Source of the DNA: Halopseudomonas sp002296055
GTDB taxonomy: Bacteria; Pseudomonadota; Gammaproteobacteria; Pseudomonadales; Pseudomonadaceae
NCBI RefSeq assembly: GCF_050876985.1
Contig: NZ_JBPAPP010000001.1
DNA: 64,000 nt
Reading direction: 5' to 3' (one strand)
A program made the translations under genes and the position numbers. The stretch's first letter is position 1. The number at the start of each line of letters is the position of its first letter. Below the pieces are notes generated by a model, which saw nothing but the letters and a program-made list of their open reading frames with translations, searched no databases and was not told the DNA's origin. Shown here piece by piece: positions 24,907-37,604 of this stretch.

Positions 24907-26127
24907 TTACTGGAAGCGCTTGAGTTCGGCCTTGGCGATGGCGTTGCGGTGCACCTCGTCCGGACCATCTGCGGTGCGCAGGTGACGGGCGTAGACGTAC
25001 AGCTGGGCCAGCGGGAAGTCGGAGGAGAAACCACCGGCACCGTGCGCCTGAATCGCCCAGTCGATCACCTGACAAGCCATGTTGGGCGCGGCCACCTTGA
25101 TCATCGCAATCTGCTTGGCAGCCACTTTATTGCCCACGGTATCCATCAGGTACGCGGCGTTCATCACCAGAAAACGCGCCTGATCGATCATGATGCGCGA
25201 CTCGGCGATACGCTCACGCCAAACGCCCTGCTCAGACAGCGGCTTGCCGAAGGCAACACGCTTGCTCAGACGTTCACACATCAGCGCCAGCGCACGTTCG
25301 GCCTGACCGATTACGCGCATGCAGTGGTGGATACGGCCCGGGCCAAGGCGACCCTGGGCGATTTCGAAGCCGCGGCCTTCACCCAGCAGCATATTGCTGG
25401 CCGGTACACGGACGTTCTCGAAGACGATTTCCGGGTGGCCGTAAGGCGGGTCCATATAGCCGTAGCACCCCATGTCGCGCAACACGGTCACACCGGGGGT
25501 ATCCATCGGTACCAGAATCATCGACTGCTGCTGGTGGCGGTTCGGATTGTCAGGGTCGCTCTTGCCCATGACCACCATGATCTTGCAGCGGTCGTTGGCG
25601 GCGCCGGAGATGTACCACTTGCGACCGTTGATAACGTACTCGTCGCCATCGCGCTCAATGCGGGTTTCCACATTGGTGGCGTCGGAGGAGGCAACCAGCG
25701 GCTCGGTCATGGCAAAAGCGGAGCGGATTTCGCCGTTCAGCAGCGGCGTCAGCCAGCGCTCCTGCTGCTCCTTGGTGCCGTAGCGAGCCAGCACTTCCAT
25801 GTTGCCGGTGTCCGGTGCACCGCAGTTGAACACCTCAGAGGCCCACATGCCCGGCACGCGCCCCATCAGTTCGGCCAGCGGCGCGTATTCCATGTTGCTC
25901 AGCCCCGGACCGTGCTCGGCTTCGGGCAGGAAGAGATTCCACAGACCCTCGGCGCGGGCCTTGGCCTTGAGTTCTTCCATCAGCGGCACGGTGACATAGG
26001 CATTACCGGCCTTTTCATTGGCGCGAATCTCTTCTTCGTAACGTTGTTCGTTGGGGAAGACGTACGCATCCATAAAGTCGGAAATACGTTTTTGCAGGTC
26101 CAGCGAACGCTCGGTCTGGTGATACAT
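24907..26127 (-). CDS. acyl-CoA dehydrogenase
   Basis: A 406-residue flavoenzyme oxidising acyl-CoA to enoyl-CoA. Features include AFAMTEPLVASSDATNVETRIERDGDEYVINGRKWYISG (FAD and substrate binding, middle beta domain), GFEIAQGRLGPGRIHHCMR, and RIMIDQARFLVM in the C-terminal helical domain, closing with IQAHGAGGFSSDFPLAQLYVYARHLRTADGPDEVHRNAIAK. The length and DGPDEVH ending match the ACAD10/11-like long-chain group. It is divergent from a TetR gene, which probably represses it. Confidence 0.94.
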   Translation of the reverse strand: MYHQTERSLDLQKRISDFMDAYVFPNEQRYEEEIRANEKAGNAYVTVPLMEELKAKARAEGLWNLFLPEAEHGPGLSNMEYAPLAELMGRVPGMWASEVFNCGAPDTGNMEVLARYGTKEQQERWLTPLLNGEIRSAFAMTEPLVASSDATNVETRIERDGDEYVINGRKWYISGAANDRCKIMVVMGKSDPDNPNRHQQQSMILVPMDTPGVTVLRDMGCYGYMDPPYGHPEIVFENVRVPASNMLLGEGRGFEIAQGRLGPGRIHHCMRVIGQAERALALMCERLSKRVAFGKPLSEQGVWRERIAESRIMIDQARFLVMNAAYLMDTVGNKVAAKQIAMIKVAAPNMACQVIDWAIQAHGAGGFSSDFPLAQLYVYARHLRTADGPDEVHRNAIAKAELKRFQ

Positions 26128-26188
26128 GGCAGTCTCCTGGGCAGGATGATGAGAGCTTGCAGGCCGCGCCTGCGTGCTGCCAAAATCT

Positions 26189-26218
26189 CAATACACATAT
26201 GTATTGTCAATTGTGTAT
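26189..26218. promoter_or_regulatory. candidate TetR operator with nested inverted repeats
   Basis: CAATAC-N6-GTATTG (26189-26206) is a perfect dyad, and ATACACA (26191-26197) also pairs with TGTGTAT (26212-26218). It lies between the divergent acyl-CoA dehydrogenase and TetR genes. A TATAAT element for the TetR gene follows at 26251-26256. Confidence 0.6.
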
Positions 26219-26286
26219 GGAAATAGATATGACGCGGCCTTCGCCTGACTTATAATCGCCGCCCTGCCCATGTACCGGAGCTACCG

Positions 26287-26940
26287 ATGCCCGCCACCAG
26301 CAAACCCGCCCGCCGTGGCCGACCGACCGGCCGCGCGGTACTGACGCCCCAGGACTGGTTTAACGCTGCCACCGACGCCATCCTGGAAGGCGGCTTCGAC
26401 CAGCTGCGCGTGCTGCCGCTGGCCAAGCGGCTGAAAGTGACCCGGGGCAGCTTTTACTGGCATTTCGAAGATCTGCCGCAGTTTATCCGGCTGTTTCTCG
26501 ACCAGTGGCAGGCTCAGCGCATGAAGGGCCTGCGTTACTGGCAACCGGGGCTGGACCCGGCGCTCAGCTCGCAGCAGGAAGTAGAGCGCGTGTTGCTGCT
26601 GATGTTTGAGGGGCCGGCGGTGGAGTTCAAACGCATGAAGGTGGAGTTCGCCATCCGCGACTTCGCGCTGCGCGACCTCTATGCCCGCGACATTGTGGCA
26701 AAGGTCGACGCTGCCCGGGTGGAACAGACCGCGCAGCTACTGGCGCCGCTGGTGCCGGCTGGCCAGGCGCACGGCATGGCGCTGATCCAATACGCAGCAG
26801 TGCTCGGCGGGGTGCTGCTGTTTCGTGGTCAGCTGGGTGGCGAACAATCGCTGCGCCAACTGCGTGAGCAATGGCAGCAATTGCTGCACACGCCTCAAGT
26901 TGTCACCTCTGAGGCCGATAATGACAGCACGGGAGGCTAA
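26287..26940 (+). CDS. TetR-family repressor
   Basis: A 217-residue regulator. The N-terminal helix-turn-helix is seen in WFNAATDAILEGGFDQLRVLPLAKRLKVTRGSFYWHFEDLPQFI; the rest is the helical ligand-binding domain. It is divergent from the acyl-CoA dehydrogenase, so an acyl-CoA or fatty-acid effector is likely by context. CCGGAG precedes the ATG. Confidence 0.92.
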   Translation: MPATSKPARRGRPTGRAVLTPQDWFNAATDAILEGGFDQLRVLPLAKRLKVTRGSFYWHFEDLPQFIRLFLDQWQAQRMKGLRYWQPGLDPALSSQQEVERVLLLMFEGPAVEFKRMKVEFAIRDFALRDLYARDIVAKVDAARVEQTAQLLAPLVPAGQAHGMALIQYAAVLGGVLLFRGQLGGEQSLRQLREQWQQLLHTPQVVTSEADNDSTGG

Positions 26941-27056
26941 GCTGGACAGCTTGCGCCAACCCCGCCATGATTTCATAGTGCCGTCACGCGCCGGATGCGG
27001 GATGACTGCGCACCTGCTGACGCCAGGCTGGCGTTGGGCATAGTCAGGAGCGAAGC

Positions 27057-30710
<3,654 letters not shown>

Positions 30711-30715
30711 CTTCC

Positions 30716-31705
30716 ATGCCCTTTCAGGACCGCCGCCAGACACTGCTGCTGGTGGATGACGAGCCCGCCAACCTGCACGTGCTCAAACACATCCTGCAGG
30801 ATGACTACCGTCTACTGTTCGCACGGGACGGTGAGCGGGCCCTGCAGCTGGCTGCCACCGAACAGCCGCAGCTAATCCTGCTTGATGTCATGATGCCGGG
30901 CACGACCGGACACGAGGTTTGCGCGCGCCTGAAGGCCGACCCGCTAACCGACAGCATCCCGGTGATCTTTGTCACCGCCCTGTCCAACGTCGAGGATGAG
31001 GCATTAGGCTTCGAGCTGGGCGCCGTCGACTACATCAGCAAGCCGGTCAGCGCGCCCATTGTGCGGGCGCGAGTACGTACCCATCTGTCACTGGTGCGCG
31101 CCGAAACCCTGCGCCAGACGCGACTGCATATCGTCCAGGCGCTCGGCATGGCGTCTGAATACAAGGACAACGAGACCGGCCTGCATATCATCCGCATGAG
31201 CCATTTCTCACGTGTCATCGCCTTGGAAGCCGGCTTCAGCGCCGAAGAGGCCGATGAGTTGCTGCACGCCGCTCCCATGCACGATGTCGGCAAGATCGGC
31301 ATTCCCGATGCCATCCTGCAAAAGCCGGGCAAGCTGGATGCCGAGGAATGGGCTGTGATGCAGCAGCACCCTGAAATTGGTGCGCGGATTATCGGTGAAC
31401 ACGAGGCCAGCATGCTGCAGATGGCCCGCCGCATCGCCTTGAGTCACCACGAAAAATGGGACGGCAGCGGCTACCCGTCGGGGCTCAAAGGCACCGACAT
31501 CCCGGTTGAGGGCCGCATCGTTGCCATTGCCGATGTCTTCGATGCACTGACCAGCCAGCGCCCCTACAAGCCGGCCTGGAGCATCGACGACGCGGTCAAC
31601 CTGATCCGCGAACAAAGCGGCAAACACTTCGACCCGGACCTGGTTACCTGCTTTCTCAATCGACTGGATGAAATCGTCGCTATTCGCGAGCGCTGGGCGG
31701 AGTAG
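30716..31705 (+). CDS. response regulator with HD-GYP domain (c-di-GMP phosphodiesterase)
   Basis: A 329-residue protein. The receiver domain has phospho-acceptor Asp57 (LILLDVMMPG). The HD-GYP domain has the metal-binding His189-Asp190 in MHDVGKIGIPD, HHEKWDGSGYPSGLKG with GYP at 252-254, and later RIVAIADVFDAL. All key residues are intact, so hydrolysis of cyclic di-GMP is expected, switched by phosphoryl transfer from the kinase just upstream (five-base gap). Confidence 0.94.
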   Translation: MPFQDRRQTLLLVDDEPANLHVLKHILQDDYRLLFARDGERALQLAATEQPQLILLDVMMPGTTGHEVCARLKADPLTDSIPVIFVTALSNVEDEALGFELGAVDYISKPVSAPIVRARVRTHLSLVRAETLRQTRLHIVQALGMASEYKDNETGLHIIRMSHFSRVIALEAGFSAEEADELLHAAPMHDVGKIGIPDAILQKPGKLDAEEWAVMQQHPEIGARIIGEHEASMLQMARRIALSHHEKWDGSGYPSGLKGTDIPVEGRIVAIADVFDALTSQRPYKPAWSIDDAVNLIREQSGKHFDPDLVTCFLNRLDEIVAIRERWAE

Positions 31706-31711
31706 GCAGGC

Positions 31712-31740
31712 CAGCCCGACTGTGGAACACTGCCGGGCTG
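31712..31740 (+). terminator. hairpin after the HD-GYP gene
   Basis: CAGCCCG (31712-31718) pairs with CGGGCTG (31734-31740). There is no T-run, so termination is unsure. Confidence 0.4.
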
Positions 31741-31804
31741 AACCTGTCTGACAGGGGGCCGTTGGCGTTGCGCCGACAGCCCCGAGACCTAACGGAACAC
31801 ACCC

Positions 31805-32335
31805 ATGCTGCGCCGCCTGCTGCTACCTGTCCTTTTCAGCCTGACCTTCACCGTTCAGGCCGCCCCTGCGACCGTCGACTGGCTGGATCTGCTGCCGGCC
31901 GAAGACTACCAAGCCATGCTCGACATGCCCGAGATCGACCACGGCAGCGGCCTGGACAGCGAGGGTGACTTCACCCAGAGCCTGCGTCAGCAGGACGACA
32001 GCCTGCCCGAGGTCATGTATTCGACCCGGGTAGTCAGCGCCTACGACGGCCAGGCGATACGCATTGGCGGCTATCCTGTGCCGCTAGAGACCGATGCCGA
32101 CGGCCGCTACCTGAGCTTCTTTCTGGTGCCCTACGCCGGCGCCTGCATTCACGTACCGCCGCCACCACCGAACCAGATCATTCTGGTCGACTATCCCGAT
32201 GGCATCGCGATCGACGACATCTACCAGCCCTTCTGGGTCCAGGGCACCCTGCATGTCACACACACCAGTAATGATCTGGCAGAGGCCAGCTATGCCCTCT
32301 CCGCAGAGCGCGTATGGCTCTACGACGGGCAATAG
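31805..32335 (+). CDS. exported DUF3299 protein
   Basis: A 176-residue protein with a signal peptide (cleavage near VQAAP). VRIGGYPVPLE-like and SFFLVPYAGACIHVPPPPPNQIILV are the DUF3299 signature. The family is periplasmic and of unknown function; members often sit near transporters or metal genes. No partner is evident here. Confidence 0.88.
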   Translation: MLRRLLLPVLFSLTFTVQAAPATVDWLDLLPAEDYQAMLDMPEIDHGSGLDSEGDFTQSLRQQDDSLPEVMYSTRVVSAYDGQAIRIGGYPVPLETDADGRYLSFFLVPYAGACIHVPPPPPNQIILVDYPDGIAIDDIYQPFWVQGTLHVTHTSNDLAEASYALSAERVWLYDGQ

Positions 32336-32436
32336 ACGAGTCACCATCGCCCAGCCGGGTGGCCCCGAGCCAGCATTGAATCCGCTATGCTGTCGGCATA
32401 CCCGTTACCCGCCCGTTGGCAGGGAGTAAGTTGCAC

Positions 32437-33369
32437 ATGCATATTCTGATTGGCCTGATCGGCCTGATCATCCTCATCGCCAGCAGTCTGCGCCGCTGGT
32501 TGTTGCGCCGCGAAACGCCCCAGATGCAGGCGGTTGATTTCAGCGGAGAGCTTTATCAGGTCGGCCAGGCCTGCATCGCCCGACAGGGCCCGGAGGAGGC
32601 GGAGCACAGCGTTATCGTGATGCCGGGCTTTGTCGAGAACTTCCTGTATTTCACCGCTTACTACCAAGACCCCGCATTGCAGTTGATCATGCTGACCAGC
32701 GCCGACTACCACGTGCCGGTCAACCGTCCACGCTACCTCAAGGCCGACTGGATCAGCCCACCGCGCGCGCGCCCAGGCACCATCGCCTACGACGCCGAGG
32801 TACTTAACCAGGCGCTGGAAAACCTTGCCAGTGGGCGGCAGGTGCGGGTGCACGGTCACTCGCGGGGTGGCGCGGTGGTGCTGGAGGCCGCGCGCCAACG
32901 CCCCGATCTGTTCAGCCGGGTCGAAGTAGTGCTGGAAGCACCGGTGTTGCCCCAGGGTAAACCTTACCGGGAGGCGCCCAAGGCCGCCCGCTGGTTTCTG
33001 CCCTTCTTCCTGTTTGCCTGGCAGCAGCAGCCAATCTCACCCAGCAATCGCCACCTGTTCGGCCCACTGGATGATCCGCGCAAGCGCGAGCTGATCAGCG
33101 CGCTACCCTTCAACCCACGTCACGGCAGCACCTTTGTCACCAACGCTCTGGACCTGGCCGACTGGATGGCGAACACCAACACGGATATTTACCAACACCT
33201 GCGCCGAGGCGCCATTCTGGTGCCCGCCAAAGACCGCATCCTGCACCCGGACGCCATGCTGCACAGCGCTGAACAGGCCGAGAACCTGCAGATCGTCCAG
33301 ATTGCCGACTGCAGCCACCTGATCACCCTCGACCGGCCAGACTGCATCCCCCCGCTGGCGGAGGGCTGA
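32437..33369 (+). CDS. alpha/beta hydrolase, membrane-anchored
   Basis: A 310-residue protein with one N-terminal hydrophobic anchor (MHILIGLIGLIILIASS). The nucleophile motif is GHSRGGAV, and a late His lies in DCSHLITLDRP. The fold is alpha/beta hydrolase with substrate unknown. ATG 32437 is preferred over an upstream TTG. One base separates its stop from trmO, so the two are co-transcribed. Confidence 0.85.
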   Translation: MHILIGLIGLIILIASSLRRWLLRRETPQMQAVDFSGELYQVGQACIARQGPEEAEHSVIVMPGFVENFLYFTAYYQDPALQLIMLTSADYHVPVNRPRYLKADWISPPRARPGTIAYDAEVLNQALENLASGRQVRVHGHSRGGAVVLEAARQRPDLFSRVEVVLEAPVLPQGKPYREAPKAARWFLPFFLFAWQQQPISPSNRHLFGPLDDPRKRELISALPFNPRHGSTFVTNALDLADWMANTNTDIYQHLRRGAILVPAKDRILHPDAMLHSAEQAENLQIVQIADCSHLITLDRPDCIPPLAEG

Positions 33370-33370
33370 G

Positions 33371-34063
33371 ATGGGCTGGCAGTTTGAGCCGGTAGGCATC
33401 ATCCACTCCTGCTTTGCAGAAAAGTTCGCCATCCCGCGCCAGCCCCTGCTCGCGCCCGCAGCCACCGCTACACTGGAGCTGCTGCCGCCCTATGACCAGC
33501 CTGAGGCGCTGGAGGGGCTGGAAGGTGTCAGCCACCTGTGGCTACTGTTCGTCTTTCACGCGGCCGGGCACGGCAGCAAGCACCTGCGCGTGCGGCCGCC
33601 ACGTCTGGGCGGCAACCAACGCATCGGCGTGTTCGCCAGCCGCGCCACCCACCGTCCCAACCCCATAGGCCAGTCCGTAGTCCGCCTCGATGGCATTGTC
33701 GACGGACGCCTGCAGCTATCCGGCGTCGACCTGCTCGATGGCACGCCGGTGCTGGATATCAAGCCCTACGTACCCTACGCCGATGCGGTCGAAGGCGCCG
33801 TCAACCCTCTGGCTCCAGCACCACCCGCGCCGATTGCCGTGCACTGGCAGCCCGAGGCACTGCTGCAGGCAGAGGCCGAACAACAACGTCTGCAGCAGCC
33901 TCTGGTCACGCTTGTCGAACAGTGCCTGGCGCAGGACCCCAAGCCCGCCTACCAGCAACCGGATGCCAGCCGCGAGTACGGCGTGCGCTTCTGGGATGTC
34001 AACGTGCGCTGGCATTATCCAGCCCCAAACCAGATCTGTGTTCTAGGAGTCAGCCGCGCCTGA
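33371..34063 (+). CDS. trmO: tRNA (N6-threonylcarbamoyladenosine-37-N6) methyltransferase
   Basis: A 230-residue TrmO (TsaA/YaeB) enzyme that methylates t6A37 in threonine tRNAs using SAM. The family motifs are FEPVGIIHSCFAEKFAIPRQP, LEGLEGVSHLWLLFVFH, GVFASRATHRPNPIGQSVVRL and PVLDIKPYVPYAD. It starts one base after the hydrolase stop. Confidence 0.94.
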   Translation: MGWQFEPVGIIHSCFAEKFAIPRQPLLAPAATATLELLPPYDQPEALEGLEGVSHLWLLFVFHAAGHGSKHLRVRPPRLGGNQRIGVFASRATHRPNPIGQSVVRLDGIVDGRLQLSGVDLLDGTPVLDIKPYVPYADAVEGAVNPLAPAPPAPIAVHWQPEALLQAEAEQQRLQQPLVTLVEQCLAQDPKPAYQQPDASREYGVRFWDVNVRWHYPAPNQICVLGVSRA

Positions 34064-34137
34064 GCGCCCGCAGGTGGCAGTGCGCCAGCAGCGAGGTATA
34101 CTCTGGCGACCCCGAACAACAGGATTATGCTCGCGCC

Positions 34138-35343
34138 ATGGAGCAGCTGTACTTCTCGCCAATGCTGCTGGGTATCTGCCTGCTGGTCGCCATCGCACTC
34201 TGTGCCACGGCGCTGTATTGCACCGTGCCCAACGAGCCAGGCCCCGGCTTCTGGCTGGCTGGCAGCTGGAGTCTGATCGGCGGTATCGCGCTGTTCCTGG
34301 TATTTGTAGTGACCCGCAGCCCAGTCCTCAATGTGCTTGGCAACGCCTTGCAGCTGGCTGGTGAAGCGCTGTTTCTGCTGGGCGTCTTTCGCTTTCTCGG
34401 TCAACGCCTGCCCTGGTGGATACTGCCCGTCAGCACCGGCGCCATGGTGGCCTTCAACTCTTGGTACTGGATCGCCAACGGCAACTCTGACCTGCTGATG
34501 GGCGTGTACTCCAGTATCGCCGGCCTGTTGCCTATCCAGGCCATTGTGCTGCTCCTGCGTGAAAGCCGTGACCCCGTCACCCGTCCGGCGCGCCTGCTGG
34601 TCGCGGTCGGCCTGCTGATCTACAGCTCGGCAACCCTGCTGCGTGGTTATCTTGGCTACCACGACTGGTGGCACGGCGAGCCCTATGTTCAGCCCTACGA
34701 GTCCTTCAGCTATCTGCTGTCCTATAACTTTGCCATTCCGGCATTAGTGCTCGGTTTTGTCGGCTGTTGCCTGATGACGACTCAGCGCGTGTTGGCACGC
34801 AGCCGGCAATTGGCCGAGCAGCTGCAGGAACAGGCCATCCGCGACCCACTTACCGGCGCGTTCAATCGTCGCGCCTTCCACCGCCAACTGGCCGATGAAG
34901 TCGCTCGTAGCCAGCGCTACCAGCGCCCACTGTGCCTGGCTATGCTGGACCTCGACCATTTCAAGCAGTTGAACGATCAGCTGGGCCACCAGGCCGGAGA
35001 CCACGCGCTACAGCACTTCGCTGACCTGTGCCAGCAACAGGCTCGGCACAGCGACCTGTTTGCCCGCTTTGGCGGCGAAGAGTTTGTACTACTGATGCCC
35101 GAAACCACGGCCGACCAGGCCACCGCTACCCTGGAGCGCATACGCCAGCAGTTGGCCAGTCAGCCCTTCCGCTATCAACAGCAAGCCTGGGGCCTGGCAG
35201 TCAGTATCGGCGTAAGCCAGCTACCGGCTGAGGGCAGCGCCGATCAGTTGCTGCGCCAGGCTGATCTGGCGCTCTACGAGGCGAAAAACCAGGGCCGCAA
35301 CCAGGTCCGGCTGTGGTCTGCCAGTCCATCCGTGGCATACTGA
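34138..35343 (+). CDS. membrane diguanylate cyclase (GGDEF)
   Basis: A 401-residue protein: about six hydrophobic segments (1-230), a short coiled linker, then a GGDEF domain with the active site GGEEF at 312-316. RHSD five residues before it is an intact inhibitory I-site, so product inhibition is expected. It makes cyclic di-GMP from two GTP. The frame is open upstream into trmO, but the ATG at 34138 begins the membrane domain. It lies close to the HD-GYP phosphodiesterase and the PilZ effector. Confidence 0.92.
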   Translation: MEQLYFSPMLLGICLLVAIALCATALYCTVPNEPGPGFWLAGSWSLIGGIALFLVFVVTRSPVLNVLGNALQLAGEALFLLGVFRFLGQRLPWWILPVSTGAMVAFNSWYWIANGNSDLLMGVYSSIAGLLPIQAIVLLLRESRDPVTRPARLLVAVGLLIYSSATLLRGYLGYHDWWHGEPYVQPYESFSYLLSYNFAIPALVLGFVGCCLMTTQRVLARSRQLAEQLQEQAIRDPLTGAFNRRAFHRQLADEVARSQRYQRPLCLAMLDLDHFKQLNDQLGHQAGDHALQHFADLCQQQARHSDLFARFGGEEFVLLMPETTADQATATLERIRQQLASQPFRYQQQAWGLAVSIGVSQLPAEGSADQLLRQADLALYEAKNQGRNQVRLWSASPSVAY

Positions 35344-35371
35344 AACGCCTCGTCCCCTCAAGGATTGCCCC

Positions 35372-35761
35372 GTGTTCACCCTTAGCCACGCGACCCTACT
35401 GCTGCTTAGTGCTTTCGCCGGCTGGTGGCTATGGCGCAGTCTCGGCCAGCGCGACCAGGCGCTGGCCCGGGTGCGTCAACACTGTGAGCGCGCCGACGTC
35501 CAATTGCTGGATGACAGCGTCGCACTCAGCGCCATCCGTATCGGCCGTAACCGCCGGGGTATGCCCGGCCTGATTCGTCGCTATGGTTTCGAGTTCACCG
35601 TCACCGGTGAGCACCGCTATAGCGGCCACCTGGATCTGCATGGCCTGCAGGTACTGAAGATCGAGCTGGCACCACACCCCTTTCCTGGCGGCGATAATCC
35701 GGCCGAGAGCTGCAGCGAGTCCGCCAGTCGCCCTGGCGCAACCATTCATAGAATTTATTGA
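35372..35761 (+). CDS. DUF3301 protein
   Basis: A 129-residue protein with an N-terminal membrane segment (ATLLLLSAFAGWWLW) and the DUF3301 features CERADVQLLDDSVALSAI and RYGFEFTVTGEHRYSG. Function unknown. GTG start. In pseudomonads such genes are found next to a CobW-type gene, as here. Confidence 0.85.
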   Translation: MFTLSHATLLLLSAFAGWWLWRSLGQRDQALARVRQHCERADVQLLDDSVALSAIRIGRNRRGMPGLIRRYGFEFTVTGEHRYSGHLDLHGLQVLKIELAPHPFPGGDNPAESCSESASRPGATIHRIY

Positions 35762-35794
35762 AACCAAGGGATCAAGTCATTCCTTGTATCGATA

Positions 35795-35810
35795 GGTTCC
35801 ACGTGGAACC
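35795..35810. other. parS chromosome-partitioning site
   Basis: GGTTCCACGTGGAACC is a perfect 16-base palindrome carrying the parS core GTTCCACGTGGAAC, where ParB binds and nucleates spreading. It sits in the gap before the CobW-type gene, about 27 kb from dnaA; the parAB genes are in this window. Only one such match was seen. Confidence 0.9.
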
Positions 35811-35819
35811 CTCAAAGCC

Positions 35820-36776
35820 ATGCTCAGCCAGATTCCCACGCACCTGATCGCCGGCCCGCTCGGTGCCGGCAAGACCAGCCTGTTGCAGCAGCTGCTGGCC
35901 CAGCGGCCCACGGACGAGCGCTGGGCCATCCTGATCAACGAGTTCGGCCAGCTGGGTCTGGACAGAGCCTTGCTGCAATCGGATACCGAGGCAGGGGTGA
36001 GCCTGGCCGAAATACCCGGCGGCTGCCTGTGCTGCGTGAACGGCGTACCCTTTCAGGTAGGCCTTGGACGCTTGTTACGCAAGGCTCGTCCAGACCGCCT
36101 GTGGATCGAATGCTCTGGCCTGGGCCATCCGACAGAACTGCTGACACAGCTGTCTAGCGCACCCTGGCAAGGCGTGCTGGACCTGCAACCCCTGCTGATG
36201 GTGGTAGACGCTGGCCAGCTGATCAGTGGTGTTGCCCTGCCAGACAGCCAGCAGCGCAGCCTGCCATTGGCCGGCCTGCTGATTGCCAACCGAACGGATT
36301 TGCTCAGCGCCGAGTCAAGGCAGCAACTGGCCCAGCAGTGGCCCCAGGCGCTGGCCTGCGAGCACTCGGCCGTAGACTGGGCCGACATTCCGCGCCATGC
36401 CGCGCCGCCCGCAACCGCCACGCCACCGGCAGCCAGCAGCCAGCCCGTCGGCCAGCTTGCCCTGCAGCCGGCGCAGTGGCAGTGCCACACTCAGCTGACA
36501 CAGGCCCCGTACAGCTTGGCGTGGCGTATCGCCAGCGACCAGTGCTTCTCGCTCGTAGGCCTGGAGCATTGGCTCAGCGCCACGCCTTGGCTCAGGGCCA
36601 AGGGCATACTGCGCACCGACCAAGGCTGGAAAGCCTGCAATCTGCTGCCGCAGGACCGTATTCACTGGCAAGACAGCGAATGGCGGCAAGACAGCCGGCT
36701 TGAGTTGATCTGTGCCGAACTGCCGGCGCGTGAGCAGCTGGAAGAGGGCTTGCGGGCCACCCGCTGCAGCCAGTAA
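35820..36776 (+). CDS. CobW/P47K-family GTPase (putative metal chaperone)
   Basis: A 318-residue protein. Walker A is GPLGAGKTS (residues 12-20), the metal-binding CxCC motif is GGCLCCVNG, IECSGLGHP is the switch II-like region, and ANRTDLL stands for the NKxD motif (changed to NRTD). A C-terminal CobW domain ends the protein. The family delivers zinc or cobalt to metalloproteins with GTP hydrolysis. The ATG lies 9 bases after the parS palindrome. No Zur box was recognised. Confidence 0.9.
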   Translation: MLSQIPTHLIAGPLGAGKTSLLQQLLAQRPTDERWAILINEFGQLGLDRALLQSDTEAGVSLAEIPGGCLCCVNGVPFQVGLGRLLRKARPDRLWIECSGLGHPTELLTQLSSAPWQGVLDLQPLLMVVDAGQLISGVALPDSQQRSLPLAGLLIANRTDLLSAESRQQLAQQWPQALACEHSAVDWADIPRHAAPPATATPPAASSQPVGQLALQPAQWQCHTQLTQAPYSLAWRIASDQCFSLVGLEHWLSATPWLRAKGILRTDQGWKACNLLPQDRIHWQDSEWRQDSRLELICAELPAREQLEEGLRATRCSQ

Positions 36777-36800
36777 GGTGGCATTTTTGCCGACACCACC

Positions 36801-37154
36801 ATGACCCGCCTATTTCTGCTTGCCCTTAGCCTGTCCAGCCAAACCGTATTGGCCGGTGCCTGCCTGATTGAGTCCACTGACGACCAGCTGCCCATCCGCC
36901 TGTGTCAGACCAACCGCAGCATCCCTGATGGGTTGTTCAAACAGCAGTTCTGCCAGCCGCAGATTCCTGACCGCAGTTTTAGCGTTACCCTGCTTGATGC
37001 TTGCCCAAGCGGCGCCTACGGCATCTGCGTCGGAGCACACACCGAGGGGGTAAGTTATCAACAGGATATCCACTACTACAGCGACGCCGACGACACGCCG
37101 GTGCTGCAAGCCTATTGCGAGAGAATCAGTCAGGGTCAGTGGCAAACGCCCTGA
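36801..37154 (+). CDS. small exported cysteine-containing protein
   Basis: A 117-residue hypothetical protein with an N-terminal signal (MTRLFLLALSLSSQTVLAGA). It has seven cysteines, including four spaced through CRLCQTN-, QQFCQPQ-, DACPSGAYGICVG-like stretches, suggesting disulfides in the periplasm. No family recognised. It follows the CobW gene closely and converges with the DUF192 gene. Confidence 0.7.
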   Translation: MTRLFLLALSLSSQTVLAGACLIESTDDQLPIRLCQTNRSIPDGLFKQQFCQPQIPDRSFSVTLLDACPSGAYGICVGAHTEGVSYQQDIHYYSDADDTPVLQAYCERISQGQWQTP

Positions 37155-37157
37155 GCG

Positions 37158-37604
37158 TTATAGCGCTGGGGGCGTGGGCGGTAGCCCGGACACATCCAGC
37201 GTGGCGCCCACGCTCAAGCCCAGGCGGGCAACGCTGCCAGCGGGTAGTTCGATTACCCAGCGAAGCGGCGCGTCGGCCTGATAGATAGCGCAGGGCAGCT
37301 CAACACAAGGTGGAACCTCGGCGAACACCTGGCGAATCTGTCCGCGGTTATCCACAAACACCAGGTCCAGACTGATCTGCATATTGCGCATCCAGATCGC
37401 GGGCCGAGTGCCAGCAGGGAAGTCAAACAGCATGCCGGTGCCAAAGGGTAGCTCGGTAACCCCCATCAGGCCCTGACGGCGGCTATCAGGGTCCGCTACA
37501 TAGGCCAGCTCGAACGCCTCGCTGCCCAATGTCAGGGTGCGGCTGTCGGCTTGCACGCTGGTGCTTGCCAGCAGTGCCAGGGCTATCGGTAAAAGCGCTT
37601 TCAC
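37158..37604 (-). CDS. exported DUF192 protein
   Basis: A 148-residue protein with a signal peptide (cleavage about VQADS). The DUF192 pattern is AYVADPDSRRQGLMGVTELPFGTGMLFDFP...IWMRNMQISLDLVFVD and later VIELPAGSVARLGLSVGATL. Function unknown. The GTG start overlaps the PilZ gene stop by 4 bases. Confidence 0.9.
   Translation of the reverse strand: MKALLPIALALLASTSVQADSRTLTLGSEAFELAYVADPDSRRQGLMGVTELPFGTGMLFDFPAGTRPAIWMRNMQISLDLVFVDNRGQIRQVFAEVPPCVELPCAIYQADAPLRWVIELPAGSVARLGLSVGATLDVSGLPPTPPAL

Noticed and set aside
23941..26226. 761-residue open frame on the + strand
   Set aside because: It runs antisense through both the esterase and the acyl-CoA dehydrogenase genes and across their terminator; no domain is recognisable.
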